Source of the DNA: JAGNZR01 sp051659505
GTDB lineage: Bacteria; Fusobacteriota; Fusobacteriia; Fusobacteriales; Fusobacteriaceae
Assembly (NCBI GenBank): GCA_051659505.1
Contig: JBOFOQ010000045.1
Coordinates: 1-8,019, forward strand
Length of the DNA: 8,019 nucleotides
Reading direction: 5' to 3'
The notes beneath the pieces are model-generated. The model did not search any database and was not told the DNA's origin. It was given only the letters and a program-made list of their open reading frames with translations. Positions 8,019-8,019 of the stretch are shown here, piece by piece. Positions within the stretch are counted from its first letter, which is position 1. Every line of letters begins with the position of its first letter. Position numbers and translations under genes: made by a program.

Positions 8019-8019
8019 T

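Noticed and set aside
1..8019. tRNA genes, CRISPR arrays, insertion sequences, promoters or rho-independent terminators
   Set aside because: No cloverleaf, spaced direct repeats, transposase-like frame or GC-rich stem followed by a T run was found. Promoter-like AT boxes are uninformative in DNA this AT-rich and fully coding.

Overview
The whole 8,019-base window lies inside one gene. On the + strand the frame starting at base 3 is open from edge to edge: 2,672 codons without a stop, with neither the true start nor the true stop present. Residue n of this partial protein begins at base 3n, and all residue numbers below use that scheme. No other gene, RNA gene, repeat array, promoter or terminator could be supported on either strand.

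The DNA is strongly AT-rich (a few hand-counted lines range from under 20% to about 40% G+C). It favours AGA for Arg, ATA for Ile and TTA for Leu, and it uses TGG for Trp and CAA/CAG for Gln, so nothing suggests stop-codon reassignment. The size of the protein, its mosaic layout and its motifs point to a tailed bacteriophage, probably a crAss-like or other large-genome phage, or a related mobile element. The host cannot be named from this window. These origin statements are inference.

Layout: (1) residues 1-70, the unassigned tail of an upstream region; (2) residues about 71-158, a charged Lys/Glu-rich probable coiled coil; (3) residues about 172-470, an ADP-ribosyltransferase domain of the kind found in phage polyvalent proteins, split by an insertion of roughly 130-160 residues; (4) residues about 471-1039, an unrecognised helical stretch; (5) residues about 1040-1515, conserved-looking blocks leading into a polymerase-like core; (6) residues about 1516-2370, an RNA-polymerase-like core. 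In the core, R1929-I-P-T followed by D1968-Y-D-I-D1972 reads as the catalytic double-psi beta-barrel of the beta-prime/QDE-1/crAss-like virion RNA polymerase superfamily; (7) residues about 2371-2672, an unassigned helical C-terminal part that continues past the window.

Working model (inference): this is a giant, probably virion-packaged takeover protein. It carries an enzyme that could modify host proteins and a single-chain RNA polymerase that could transcribe early phage genes, delivered together with the DNA. Very low cysteine content (3 Cys in 2,672 residues) would suit a protein that is unfolded and threaded into the cell.
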